A DNA stretch of 64,000 bases from NCBI GenBank assembly GCA_026874595.1, contig JAPPUL010000069.1, positions 1,242,001 through 1,306,000 of the forward strand, given 5' to 3'. A program made the translations under genes and the position numbers. This DNA is from Sipunculus nudus (taxonomy: Eukaryota; Annelida; Sipuncula; Golfingiida; Sipunculidae). The notes beneath the pieces are model-generated. The model worked only from the letters and a program-made list of their open reading frames with translations. It had not been told where the DNA came from and did not search any database. This document shows, in pieces, positions 8,608 through 16,831 of this stretch (its first letter is position 1; each line of letters starts with the position of its first letter).

Positions 8608-8984
8608 TTACTTATCCTTTAGTTTATCCCCAAGTGGATATTTCCTTTTATTCTTATTAGACTTAGTTCCTCTATGAACATCTACATGAGGATACTCTTT
8701 TCCCTTTCTACCATAATCCTGACCTTTATCGATATAATATTTACGATTTGTTTTGGGGTTAATATATGCACCTTTCCCTTCACTCGGATTAGAGCCTACT
8801 TTTTTAAACCCTTTTTTCTTAAACATCTTTTCTACTTGTTTTGGCGATTTCCCTTTAAAAGGATTAAAAGGCTTACTTCCAAGTGATTTTCTAGCTTGTT
8901 TAGTTGCCTTATAAGCTTTAATAGCTTTTTTAATCTTATTAAAAGCACCCGCGCCTACAAGGCTAGTGAAAATGAGAATGATTA
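8608..8984 (-). CDS. Rhs-type toxin tip without core, Ntox17-like
   Basis: The frame opens inside the stop region of the upstream HEAT gene and has no start codon before ATG 8826. It begins with a GAGAFNKIKK linker like that of the toxin at 9665-10321 (GAGAVNKIKK). It continues with a conserved-looking domain containing FKGKSPKQVEKMFKKKGF, YINPKTNRKYYID and EYPHVDVHR. The pattern resembles the tip family annotated as polymorphic toxin type 17, a predicted nuclease. That assignment is tentative. The core stub has been deleted completely, leaving linker plus tip. It pairs with the Imm32-like gene at 8325-8573. Confidence 0.6.
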
Positions 8985-8987
8985 ACT

Positions 8988-9668
8988 TTAATCAGAAGCT
9001 AAATCAATAAGGTCTATTGCCAAGCTTTTGATCTCTTCATATTTAGATTCTAATGCTAATTTTAGTGGCTTATCATTAGTACGAAATACTCTATCAGCAC
9101 AAGCAAGACCATATTTTCTAAGGATAGCATTTTTATCATTTAAAAGCGATACTATTTCTCTAGTATTTTTTTTATCACTATTTATTAAAAAATTAAGCCC
9201 TTTAATGTGTATAGGATCTTTTATTACATCTTCAAAGTAACTAAGACCCCATCGTAGTTGATTAATAGAAGAACGTGTTAAAAACCGTATTGCTTCCCAA
9301 ATAACCCCTGCATGACTATCAGTGAAGTATAAAATAATTTTAGCAATAGCTTCTCTGTCTTCCTTCTCAGCACAAACCAACACACAATCGGATAAATAAC
9401 TGCGAATAATAGGCAATTCATGATCCATTAACTTAGCTACATCTTTAAATATTGGTTTACATTTTACCCCTAGTTCAGAAGCTATCCATATACCTTCTTT
9501 TTGTACGCGACTATCTTGATGAAATAATAACTTTTTTAGGTTTATTAGAGGATAGCCAGCTCGAAATTCTTCTAATAAATCATTAAGTACTTTGCCTTTT
9601 CTAGGCTTTGATATTACATAATTAAGGAGCGAGTCTACTTTTTTAAAATCTCTCATATAATGTTTCAT
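8988..9668 (-). CDS. HEAT-repeat-like putative immunity protein
   Basis: A 226-residue alpha-helical protein made of repeating helix pairs (for example KLMDHELPIIRSYLSDCVLVCA and SLLNDKNAILRKYGLACADRV), in the style of HEAT or ARM repeats. The start at 9668 overlaps the toxin stop by four bases, so the two are coupled. HEAT-like proteins are known among polymorphic-toxin immunity genes. No signal peptide is visible, so it is cytosolic and its toxin should act in the cytoplasm. Function is inferred from position. Confidence 0.66.
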   Translation of the reverse strand: MKHYMRDFKKVDSLLNYVISKPRKGKVLNDLLEEFRAGYPLINLKKLLFHQDSRVQKEGIWIASELGVKCKPIFKDVAKLMDHELPIIRSYLSDCVLVCAEKEDREAIAKIILYFTDSHAGVIWEAIRFLTRSSINQLRWGLSYFEDVIKDPIHIKGLNFLINSDKKNTREIVSLLNDKNAILRKYGLACADRVFRTNDKPLKLALESKYEEIKSLAIDLIDLASD

Positions 9669-10321
9669 TTATTTTTCCTATCTTTAAAATTTTCTAACTT
9701 TTTTTCTAATTGTTTTAAAAAATGTTCTTCTTCACCAAGCCTTCTACTATGACCTTTATCTACACCATGTTCTTTATTTAGTCTTTTCCTTTCTTGAATA
9801 CTTTCTTTTAGTTCTTTAATTACATCTTTAATTTGGTCTTTTTTCCAAGATTTAGGTACAAACTTAGGTATTTTACCATGAATCTTTCCAGTACTATCTA
9901 TAACAAGACGGGATAGCATCCCTTTAGCTTTTTTAGCTGCTTCAGCTGCTTTTCTTAATTTATTAAGACGATTAAGTTTTTTAATCTTATTAACAGCACC
10001 CGCGCCTATAAGCCCAGCGACAAAGCCTCCAGCAAAAGACTTGACCGCATCTTTAAAGCCATACTCCTCACCCGATGCCTTAGCAATAGCAGCATCAAGT
10101 CCCACATCGCCAAACCCTTCTAATACTGCTTTACCTCCCCAAATAACTAATAGAGGGTGCCCTCCGCTTGGATCCGTGTATCTAAGCGGATTGTGATACG
10201 TATATGCATACGGATTTAAGTTATATGAACTATATATACCTCCATTCGGACTGCCACTAAGGTAATCTTCAAATATCGGGTCTGGACTAACCCATAAACT
10301 GCCCTTCGGATCGTAGTACCT
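9665..10321 (-). CDS. Rhs core stub with unrecognised toxin tip
   Basis: The frame opens right after a TAA at 10322-10324 with RYYDPKGSLWVSPDPIF and has no ATG start. A GTG at 10105 is the first usable codon. The core ends at TDPSG, followed by a pre-toxin stretch (GHPLLVIWGGKAVLEGFG, then KASGEEYGFKDAVKSF) that is almost identical to the plus-strand module at 13744-14492. The remaining tip of about 90 residues is basic and helical, with KGHSRRLGEEEHFLKQLEKK near the end. I do not recognise it. The same pre-toxin joined to two different tips is direct evidence of tip exchange. It is paired with the HEAT-like gene. Confidence 0.68.
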   Translation of the reverse strand, partial: RYYDPKGSLWVSPDPIFEDYLSGSPNGGIYSSYNLNPYAYTYHNPLRYTDPSGGHPLLVIWGGKAVLEGFGDVGLDAAIAKASGEEYGFKDAVKSFAGGFVAGLIGAGAVNKIKKLNRLNKLRKAAEAAKKAKGMLSRLVIDSTGKIHGKIPKFVPKSWKKDQIKDVIKELKESIQERKRLNKEHGVDKGHSRRLGEEEHFLKQLEKKLENFKDRKNK

Positions 10322-10359
10322 TTAATCTCATCCCAGCTTGGGGAGCCCTTATATAAAAG

Positions 10360-10614
10360 CTAGTCTGACCAACGCTTTATAGCCTCATCTAAAAGACCTT
10401 CATCCCAAAGCACTGCACCATCGCTAAAGTATTTTTCTGTAGTTATTTTTTCCACTTCATCATCATGTATAAATTCAATCTCCCATAGTTCGCCAGGAAT
10501 AAAAACTATTAGCATTATTGCATTTTCCCTAGAGAAACGAAGTGTATAAGGTATTTTATGCTTATCTAAACTATTGACAAAATCAAGTAGCTTTTTATAT
10601 ACTTTTTCTATCAT
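10360..10614 (-). CDS. Putative immunity protein, near-identical to 22358-22612 on the other strand
   Basis: An 84-residue protein that differs from the plus-strand copy at 22358-22612 at only a few positions (second residue and about seven near the C-terminus). It is also related to the 82-residue protein at 10798-11046, sharing the pattern PGE-W-E/V-F and a final SD. The ATG overlaps the stop of the toxin tail at 10611 (ATGA). It is probably the immunity partner of tips ending in the GSPSWDDI-type domain. The family is common in Rhs loci, but I cannot name it. Confidence 0.68.
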   Translation of the reverse strand: MIEKVYKKLLDFVNSLDKHKIPYTLRFSRENAIMLIVFIPGELWEIEFIHDDEVEKITTEKYFSDGAVLWDEGLLDEAIKRWSD

Positions 10615-10781
10615 TTATTATACTCCTGCTTTTCTAATAACTTTTTAAAGGTTTTATAGCCAGGCTTATTCTTTTTTGCCCCTTTCACAATCTCTCCCCA
10701 GGTTAGGTCTTGTATATCATCCCAGCTTGGGGAGCCCTTATCAAGTGGAGCGTAATACTGCCTCTCTAGAGAACCTTTGTT
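10611..10781 (-). pseudogene. C-terminal fragment of a toxin related to 11076-11738
   Basis: The frame opens after a TAA with GSLERQYYAPLDKGSPSW and continues with DLTWGEIVKGAKK, matching the last 55 residues of the complete tip at 11076-11738. It lacks the core stub and linker. DNA around GGTTCTCTAGAGAGGCAGTA recurs on the plus strand at 22638-22657, which shows that the same broken unit exists twice in opposite directions. Confidence 0.72.
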
Positions 10782-10797
10782 TTATTAATATGAGAAG

Positions 10798-11046
10798 TTA
10801 GTCTGAAAACTTTTTAAATAAATCATTTAAAATATCTTCTTCGTAGATCTCTCCGTTACTAATAAATTTCTCTATTTCTATATTACCGTTTACATCAAAA
10901 TCAACTTCCCAACGTTCTCCAGGAACCGTAACAATAATCATAACAGATTCATAGGTGTAATGATGCAAAGTATAGTATATTTTAGCATCTTGTAAATTTT
11001 TTAAAAAAGAAACTAATTTACTAAAAACTTCTTTATTTTTTTGCAT
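10798..11046 (-). CDS. Putative immunity protein for the GSPSWDD-type tip
   Basis: An 82-residue soluble acidic protein located 29 nt after the stop of the toxin at 11076-11738. It belongs to the same family as 10360-10614 and 22358-22612 (VPGERWEVDF compared with IPGELWEIEF) but is clearly divergent from them. That fits a distinct specificity variant guarding against a related toxin. Confidence 0.66.
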   Translation of the reverse strand: MQKNKEVFSKLVSFLKNLQDAKIYYTLHHYTYESVMIIVTVPGERWEVDFDVNGNIEIEKFISNGEIYEEDILNDLFKKFSD

Positions 11047-11075
11047 AGCTTAAATAAACCTTCGTAGTATTTTAA

Positions 11076-11738
11076 CTATTTATCAAACCTTCTATCCAAT
11101 AAGAGCTTTTTAAAAATTTTATATCCAGGCTTTCTAGCTTTTGCCCCTTTCACAATCTCTCCCCAGGTTAGGTCTTGTATATCATCCCAGCTTGGGGAGC
11201 CCTTATCAAGTGGAGCCTTTCTTATTTGTCCTTGTTTTCCTTTCATTATTTCACCCACTTTCGCATCTGGATAGTATCTCCCTAACTTCTTACGGGCCTG
11301 TTTACCACCTTTAATAACCTTATCTACTATTCTCTTAACTTCTTTAGCGCCTTTATTGCTAAACTCAGTACCTAAAGCTAGATCACTTAAAGCCTCTGCT
11401 TTATCCAAAAGTGAGGCATTTTCATCAAAAAGGGTATATAAATCTCCTGCAAAGTCAATTAATTCATCTAATCCTGCCTTCTTAAGGTTTTTCCATGTTA
11501 GTTTCCCTTCTTTTTTATAAACCTTATAAGCTTTTTTAATCAGCTTAAAGGCTCTAACAGCAGCACCAACAGCCTCACCGTCAGGGTCTAAAAGCTTAAC
11601 AGGGTTCTGATGGGAATAAGCGTACAGATTTAAATTAAATGGGTTATATACACCTCCCATGCCAGGTAGGTTTTTATCATGTTCTTTATTACCTGTAGGC
11701 AAATACTTGGCAAGTATAGGGTCAGCCGATTGCCAAAC
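11076..11738 (-). CDS. Rhs core stub with GSPSWDD-type toxin tip
   Basis: The frame opens after TAA 11739-11741. The stub has the second core type (ADPILAKYLPTG, then LPGMGGVYNPFNLNLYAY) and ends at LDPDG. A TTG at 11702 is the first plausible start. An alpha-helical pre-toxin follows, then a final 55-residue domain with APLDKGSPSWDDIQDLTWG and a basic end. This is the only complete copy of that domain in the window. Two fragments of it occur at 10611-10781 and 22632-22694. I do not recognise its activity. Confidence 0.66.
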   Translation of the reverse strand, partial: VWQSADPILAKYLPTGNKEHDKNLPGMGGVYNPFNLNLYAYSHQNPVKLLDPDGEAVGAAVRAFKLIKKAYKVYKKEGKLTWKNLKKAGLDELIDFAGDLYTLFDENASLLDKAEALSDLALGTEFSNKGAKEVKRIVDKVIKGGKQARKKLGRYYPDAKVGEIMKGKQGQIRKAPLDKGSPSWDDIQDLTWGEIVKGAKARKPGYKIFKKLLLDRRFDK

Positions 11739-11756
11739 TTAAGAGCTTAAATAAGA

Positions 11757-11944
11757 CTAATCATCATAATAAAATTTCTTTTCTATATCCTTTACATAAA
11801 AGCCAACTAAATCGTCATTATTAACTATTACCATACATTTTTTTGATAAAAAATAGGCTTTAGTCGATTCATTAATAGGGCCAAAGATAATTTGAGCAAA
11901 TGACTTTTCTGTATTGCTAATTACTTCAATTTTTGGTACCTCAA
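11757..11944 (-). pseudogene. 5'-truncated immunity-gene fragment at the array centre
   Basis: The minus-strand frame ending at TAG 11757-11759 reads about 62 coding-like residues (IEVISNTEKSFAQIIFGPIN onward, ending KKFYYDD). No start codon is visible, and its 5' side runs into sequence that on the plus strand reads as the end of a toxin. It is the innermost piece of the left array and was cut where the two arrays meet. Confidence 0.45.
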
Positions 11945-12002
11945 AGGAGTTGATCCTGGTACAGATAAAACAATACCAGATAAGTATTTCAAAAAGGAAT
12001 AA
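11945..12002 (+). pseudogene. C-terminal end of a lost toxin tip
   Basis: Plus-strand codons reading DPGTDKTIPDKYFKKE to TAA at 12000-12002 sit 17 nt before the start of the membrane-anchored protein at 12020. That is the place a toxin end holds in every other module. Everything upstream of it is missing. It is short, so the call rests on context. Confidence 0.4.
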
Positions 12003-12019
12003 GTATTTAGGAAAAGCAA

Positions 12020-12691
12020 ATGAAAGATAAGAATCATTGTAGACTATGTATAAAGATAACCAAAGTCTTAAGCCTACTAGTTATAGTAGTAGTTACTCTG
12101 ATAATTATATTCCACATTGCTTATATGATACCTTTTAGTTATGAAGGAGATGGTAAATTTATAGATAGAGGGTATCTATCGTCTTCTAATCGTTATGTGC
12201 TTACTCTAGATAAGATTAATCTTTCAAAACCGTATAAAAAAACATTCTTAGTTGGTTTTCTCCCACGTAACGACCTAAGTATAGGGCTTAAGTTTAAACT
12301 AAAGAAAGGGGCAGGTGCGTTAAGTACGTCAGTATTAGGACAAAAAGGCTATATTTATAAAATGAGAGTAAAGCTTATTATGAGAGACATAGAAAGTGGT
12401 AAAATTAAGTTTAAATATAGCGGTAAGTTTCTTAGTGATGATATTCATAACTTAGTCTTTACAGGAGGGGGTGGATTCTGGCTATCTGGGCAAGCTACCT
12501 CTATGTCAATAGATTACTATCAAAAAGAAGACGCGTATACGTTATTTGGCAAACCTATAGGAAGAAATTGTAATAAAAAACAAAAACGTAAGGTTACGTT
12601 TGAGATACTAACTCCTATGGAGAAACCTCTTAAGGATCCTTATGTTAGTAATTTTGGAGAATTAGTTATTTATGGTGGTGGTTGGAAATAA
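12020..12691 (+). CDS. Membrane-anchored putative immunity protein
   Basis: A 223-residue protein with a short cytosolic N-terminus (CRLC), a transmembrane helix at about 14-36 and a basic, beta-rich exported domain ending in a GGGW segment. It has AGGAAAAG before the ATG. It is not recognised. It follows the broken toxin end at 11945-12002, so it is likely an orphan immunity protein. The exported domain suggests a toxin that attacks from the periplasmic side. The Rhs stub of the next module continues in the same frame directly after its stop. Confidence 0.58.
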   Translation: MKDKNHCRLCIKITKVLSLLVIVVVTLIIIFHIAYMIPFSYEGDGKFIDRGYLSSSNRYVLTLDKINLSKPYKKTFLVGFLPRNDLSIGLKFKLKKGAGALSTSVLGQKGYIYKMRVKLIMRDIESGKIKFKYSGKFLSDDIHNLVFTGGGGFWLSGQATSMSIDYYQKEDAYTLFGKPIGRNCNKKQKRKVTFEILTPMEKPLKDPYVSNFGELVIYGGGWK

Positions 12692-13351
12692 CTTAGGTAT
12701 TACGACCCAAGAGTAAGTATCTGGATAAGCCCAGACCCGATATTAGATAGTTACTTAGATGGCAGTCCAAATGGAGGTGTATATAATAGTCTTAACCTAA
12801 ACCCATATGCGTATGCACATCAAAATCCTGTTAAATATATTGACCCTGATGGAGAATGGCCTAGAATTGTTAGATGGCTTGGGAATTCTCCTCTTGGACG
12901 TTGGCTTGCTAATACTCCAGTTGGCAAAAAGACTATTAAAGGATTTAAAAAATTTAATAAAGGAGTTGATAAAGCTTTACAATCTACATGGGAGGGAGCT
13001 AAAGCTTTATGGCGCTGGGCTGGCGATAAACTTAGTGGTAGCAACATAGTCAGAACAAATATTGATAACTATAGCAAGGCTAAAATAGATAATAAGACAA
13101 TACATTTATTTAAGAAAGCTGACCATAATCTTACTCCTCTTTTAAATAAATTTGGAGGGGATAAAGTAAAAGTATTTAAAAGTATTTTCAAAGCGACACA
13201 AAATTATATTATTAAAAATCCAGGAGTTGTTAAAGATAACAAACTATTCGAAGTAACTATAAAAGTAAAAGATGTTATGTTAACTGTAAGGGGAAATATT
13301 CATAATCGTGCTGTAGAAATTGGTACTGCTTTTATTAAGAACAAGAAATAA
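12692..13351 (+). CDS. Rhs core stub with toxin tip, no start codon
   Basis: A 219-codon frame starting on the base after the preceding TAA and ending at TAA 13349-13351. There is no in-frame ATG until very near the end, so it cannot be translated alone except by readthrough or recombination. It starts with the core end (RYYDPRVSIWISPDPILDSY) and changes after DPDG to a tip with Trp- and Lys-rich helices and a C-terminal beta-like part (VTIKVKDVMLTVRGN). The tip family is not recognised. It is paired with the intact 124-residue gene at 13372. Confidence 0.62.
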   Translation, partial: LRYYDPRVSIWISPDPILDSYLDGSPNGGVYNSLNLNPYAYAHQNPVKYIDPDGEWPRIVRWLGNSPLGRWLANTPVGKKTIKGFKKFNKGVDKALQSTWEGAKALWRWAGDKLSGSNIVRTNIDNYSKAKIDNKTIHLFKKADHNLTPLLNKFGGDKVKVFKSIFKATQNYIIKNPGVVKDNKLFEVTIKVKDVMLTVRGNIHNRAVEIGTAFIKNKK

Positions 13352-13371
13352 AATTGGAGGGAATCCACAGT

Positions 13372-13743
13372 ATGGAATTTACAAAGTTTGAAATAGATGT
13401 AATGAATATGTTGTTAAGAGGGGATAGTAAAACATGTAAAATTCTAAGGGAACAATTTAGTAAGGCATCAGTTTCAAGCCGAGAATTTACAGGTGCAGGG
13501 TTTTTCACTAACTTTAGGCTACCGGAAAACATAAAAAAGCTCGACTCTAAAGACACACTTCATTTAGGGAATGTTGAGGCTAAAGTTAAAGGTATAAACA
13601 CTGGGGTTGGTTTTGTACTATTTATAAATGAAGGTAAACTTGACTTTCTGGAAGGGTATACTTATGATGATCCACTTCCTGAACTTCCTGAATTCATTAA
13701 AGATTATGAGCTTTATTATCATGACGAAGAGAATCAAGATTAG
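13372..13743 (+). CDS. Putative immunity protein (GVGFVLFI / LEGYTYD family)
   Basis: A 123-residue protein starting at ATG 13372, with GGAGGG (13356-13361) ten bases upstream. An in-frame TTG at 13354 lies over the ribosome site and is not used. Notable motifs are SREFTGAGFFTNF, GVGFVLFINEG and LEGYTYDDPLPE. I associate these with a widespread small protein family common near Rhs genes, without a firm name. A decayed relative is at 17348-17512. It is cytosolic and acidic. Confidence 0.68.
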   Translation: MEFTKFEIDVMNMLLRGDSKTCKILREQFSKASVSSREFTGAGFFTNFRLPENIKKLDSKDTLHLGNVEAKVKGINTGVGFVLFINEGKLDFLEGYTYDDPLPELPEFIKDYELYYHDEENQD

Positions 13744-14492
13744 GCTATAGCAGTGTCTGCGTTTTATTAGGTAATACCGATCTTTATTATTATGGAGCAA
13801 GGTACTACGATCCGAAGGGCAGTTTATGGGTTAGCCCAGACCCGATATTTGAAGATTACCTTAGTGGCAGTCCGAATGGAGGTATATATAGTTCATATAA
13901 CCTAAATCCATATGCGTATACGTATCAGAATCCGCTTGGCTACACGGATCCAAGTGGAGGGCACCCTCTATTAGTTATTTGGGGAGGTAAAGCAGTATTA
14001 GAAGGGTTTGGCGATGTGGGACTTGATGCTGCTATTGCTAAGGCATCGGGTGAGGAGTATGGCTTTAAAGATGCGGTCAAGTCTTTTGCTGGAGGCTTTG
14101 TCGCTGGGCTTATAGGCGCAGGTGTTGTTAGTAAGGCTAAAAAGGGAGTTAAGCTAGTAGGAAACCTATTTAGAAGGGTTAAACCTGGCGACGTTAGCTC
14201 TTTGTATAAAACTGCTACACTTCGGAAAGTAGGTAAAAGTCCAGGAGAAAAAGGAGCAACTATATATGGCAAATCAGGAGGTTTTAAGCAAGCAAATAAG
14301 GAGTTTGATAAATTGACGAAAGGTCTTGAAGTTAATACAATATGGAAAGATGGGAAAAAAATAAGGACTGTTACACTAAAAAGTGGAGAGAAAATAAATG
14401 TTAGAAATTTTAGTACAGAAAGTTCACCTACACTTGAAATAATTAGTGGAAGTAAAAAGGCTAAAGAAGTTACTAAAATACGTTATGAGTAG
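13744..14492 (+). CDS. Rhs core stub with toxin tip ending in VTKIRYE
   Basis: The frame is open from within the preceding gene. The core stub reads YYYGARYYDPKGSLWVSPDP and on to TDPSG. The first usable start is GTG 14016. The pre-toxin (KASGEEYGFKDAVKSFAGG) is the same as in the minus-strand module 9665-10321, but the tip after it differs. The tip is lysine-rich, with GEKGATIYGKSGGFKQANKE, and a relative of its last 60 residues is at 8106-8280. It is paired with 14501-15112, eight bases after its stop. I do not recognise the activity. Confidence 0.66.
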
Positions 14493-14500
14493 GAGTAAGT

Positions 14501-15112
14501 ATGAAAGCTATTACTGACTTAGAAAAGCTAGAAAGCCTTAAAAATAAGTTATCAGAAATGACAAGCACTTGGGATGAGTTAGATACTAGTTATCTAGAAA
14601 GGATGAATTGGCTTGTTATTCTTACTGTAGAGGAGCCTTTTTATTGGTATATTGAAGAAGAAAACTATGAAAGAGATTATGAAGAAGAGGGTTTTGGAAT
14701 AGAGGTGCCCTCATTTGTGAGGACTTTAAAGAAAATGGGTTATCAAAGTTGTTATGCTTTAGTAGAGGGAGGGGGTCCTGACTCCACCTTTGAGTTAGAA
14801 ATAAATGAGGAAGAGATATTAGAATTTAATGATGAGAGCTATATTTATTATACTCTTTTTCCTAAAGATTATTCATTTGTTGTTTTACATGCAGATGACT
14901 GCTCTTTAGTTGCAGGCAAAAAAGAGTTTGTAGAAAGCTTAATAGATTGTGATATAGAAACAGCCATGAATGCATTTAAAAAAGATGTAACTACTGGTTG
15001 GGTAGAGCCAAATAGTAAGAGTGCTAAAGAGGGGATTAGTGTCTTTTTAAATATTTATGAAAAGTACAAATCCCACAATGAGAAGGTATTAAGGAAGTTG
15101 GGAGAGGCTTAA
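14501..15112 (+). CDS. Putative immunity protein, paralogue of 7486-8097
   Basis: A 203-residue acidic protein with AGGAG overlapping the toxin stop region. It is colinear with the minus-strand protein at 7486-8097, and the differences are spread over the whole length. The pair shows that the same toxin/immunity type was stored in both arrays and has diverged. It is soluble and has no signal peptide. Confidence 0.7.
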   Translation: MKAITDLEKLESLKNKLSEMTSTWDELDTSYLERMNWLVILTVEEPFYWYIEEENYERDYEEEGFGIEVPSFVRTLKKMGYQSCYALVEGGGPDSTFELEINEEEILEFNDESYIYYTLFPKDYSFVVLHADDCSLVAGKKEFVESLIDCDIETAMNAFKKDVTTGWVEPNSKSAKEGISVFLNIYEKYKSHNEKVLRKLGEA

Positions 15113-15130
15113 AGAGATTAGTTTTTTTAG

Positions 15131-15805
15131 ATAAAAGGCTTATCTATTTTATGGCAAACAGACCCGATATTAGATAGTTACTTAGATGGCAGTCCGAATG
15201 GAGGTATATATAGTTCATATAACCTAAATCCATATGCGTATACGTATCAGAATCCGCTTAGATACACGGATCCAAGCGGTGCGATGCCTCATCCTGATGA
15301 CTTTAATGGTAACCGAAATAGAGGTTTCAGCCCAGATGCTTACAGTCCAGAAGACTGGTCAGGGCGTAGACAAACAGGGCTTACAGACTTTTGGGAACGG
15401 CCTCCTACTCTCTTAGATTATACTATCGTAGATTATGATGCTATTCGTCCTATGGAAAGTACTGCGGATTTTGGAGGATTAGGTAAAGCTAGCAAGCTAG
15501 GAAAAATGCTTAACTATTTATCTAAGACAAAGTTTGGAAAATGGTTAAGTAAAATATGGCGAGGAGGGGATAAGACTGATAAAAATGTTAAGAGTATTAA
15601 AAAACTAAAAAAAATAGAAATACGAGCAGGCCGTTATAAACATGGTGGAGGTGGCATAAATATATACAAAGATGGTAAAAGAAGGTTTGCTATTAAAGTT
15701 AATAAATTCAAACATAAAGGTAAATTAAAGACCAGACTACACTACCATCGTGGAAAAACTAAAAAGCAAATAAAAAAACATAGGCCATATCAAGGAGGAT
15801 GGTAA
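15131..15805 (+). CDS. Rhs core stub with basic toxin tip ending HRPYQGGW
   Basis: The frame opens after TAG 15128-15130. The stub (LWQTDPILDSYLDGSPNGG) lacks the YYDP part. The first ATG is at 15284, beyond the core, where the pre-toxin MPHPDDF starts. That pre-toxin is shared with the module at 21219-21890. The last 70 residues are strongly basic and His-rich (KTRLHYHRGKTKKQIKKHRP), which suggests a nucleic-acid target, but no named family is claimed. The stop lies one base before the ATG of its immunity gene. Confidence 0.66.
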   Translation: MKGLSILWQTDPILDSYLDGSPNGGIYSSYNLNPYAYTYQNPLRYTDPSGAMPHPDDFNGNRNRGFSPDAYSPEDWSGRRQTGLTDFWERPPTLLDYTIVDYDAIRPMESTADFGGLGKASKLGKMLNYLSKTKFGKWLSKIWRGGDKTDKNVKSIKKLKKIEIRAGRYKHGGGGINIYKDGKRRFAIKVNKFKHKGKLKTRLHYHRGKTKKQIKKHRPYQGGW

Positions 15806-15806
15806 A

Positions 15807-16013
15807 ATGTATCCAGAATTCCCTTTGAAAGTAATTTTTGAAGAAAATGATGAATTGCTATTCGATAATGAAGAAGAAGTAGCTTGTCATTTAGAATGGT
15901 TTGATAGTGATGATCCAGAAGAAAATGCAATAGTTGTTGATAAGCTAGGCAGGCGAGTGAAGTTGAAAGTTGAAAAATTAGAAATACTATTAATTGAGCT
16001 AGAAGAGGAATAA
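15807..16013 (+). CDS. Small acidic putative immunity protein
   Basis: A 68-residue, very acidic protein (many Glu and Asp) that starts one base after the stop of the basic tip at 15131-15805, with AAGGAGG overlapping the toxin end. The charge match with its basic neighbour fits a direct toxin-binding inhibitor. The next Rhs stub continues in the same frame right after its stop at 16011-16013. Confidence 0.66.
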   Translation: MYPEFPLKVIFEENDELLFDNEEEVACHLEWFDSDDPEENAIVVDKLGRRVKLKVEKLEILLIELEEE

Positions 16014-16802
16014 AAGGGAAGCCTATGGGTTAGCCCAGACCCGATATTTGAAGATTATTTATCTGGCAGTCCGAATGGAGGTATATATAATAGTCTTAAT
16101 TTAAACCCATATGCGTATACGTATCAAAATCCTGTAAAGTATACTGATCCTGATGGTAAAGCAACCTGGGTAGACAAAAACAATAATGTAAAAAAAGTTG
16201 ATAGAGATGCAAAAGGAAAGCAGGACTTAGGTATTTATAGAGTAGGTGACGTCAATAAGGAGTATAAACTAGGCGAGACTTTTACCTGGGACTCGTTTTT
16301 ATCTCCTGAAAAAAATAAAAAAACTGGAAGACGAGAAATTGGTCCGGGTGCTAAAATATATTTCGGAGAAGATAGGACAGAAGAGCTTTATAAACTTGCG
16401 AGAGAAGCAAAAGGTATGATGCCTTGGACGGTAGGGATAGAATCTATGGATGGAGGTTATTTTGATATAAAAAATAAATGGAAAGGTGGGCATTATGGAG
16501 GATATAGGGTTTATGGTAAATATGCAAGTAGTAGGCAAATTGGAAATATGTTAGCTGGTTTAAATTACAAACTCAAAGGAGTAAGATTTAAAGACTTTCA
16601 AATGGGAGCTGGTGGGTATCATTCAGGAGGTTTGTGGGGATCTTTTAAAGGCTATATTTTAAAGATTCCTCAAGGGCCTGCACCTTATTATGGAGAAAAC
16701 GCATATCAATATGAATCATCAAAATATGGGTGGGATGTATTGGCTGATAAGTTTAATCCGCCTAAGGGTTTTGTTAGTCCTGGACTTTATATTAGTCCAT
16801 AA
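16014..16802 (+). CDS. Rhs core stub with unrecognised toxin tip
   Basis: A 262-codon frame beginning directly after the preceding immunity stop. It opens with KGSLWVSPDPIFEDYLSG and reaches TDPDG before the tip. There is no ATG until 16416, so a full module product has no start here. The tip has two parts, a Lys/Asp-rich segment and then a Gly/Tyr-rich domain with YASSRQIGNMLAGLN and GPAPYYGENAYQYE. The second part looks like a compact globular tip, but I cannot name it. It is paired with the membrane-anchored gene at 16832. Confidence 0.62.
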   Translation, partial: KGSLWVSPDPIFEDYLSGSPNGGIYNSLNLNPYAYTYQNPVKYTDPDGKATWVDKNNNVKKVDRDAKGKQDLGIYRVGDVNKEYKLGETFTWDSFLSPEKNKKTGRREIGPGAKIYFGEDRTEELYKLAREAKGMMPWTVGIESMDGGYFDIKNKWKGGHYGGYRVYGKYASSRQIGNMLAGLNYKLKGVRFKDFQMGAGGYHSGGLWGSFKGYILKIPQGPAPYYGENAYQYESSKYGWDVLADKFNPPKGFVSPGLYISP

Positions 16803-16831
16803 GGTTTTGTTAAGTCATATGAGGTTAAAAT

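Noticed and set aside
12692-13351. Considered as a normal complete gene
   Set aside because: There is no start codon before the last part and no ribosome site; it begins inside Rhs core sequence.
13940-14272. Minus-strand frame of 110 codons in the Rhs array
   Set aside because: It is antisense to a core stub and pre-toxin that match other modules on the coding strand.
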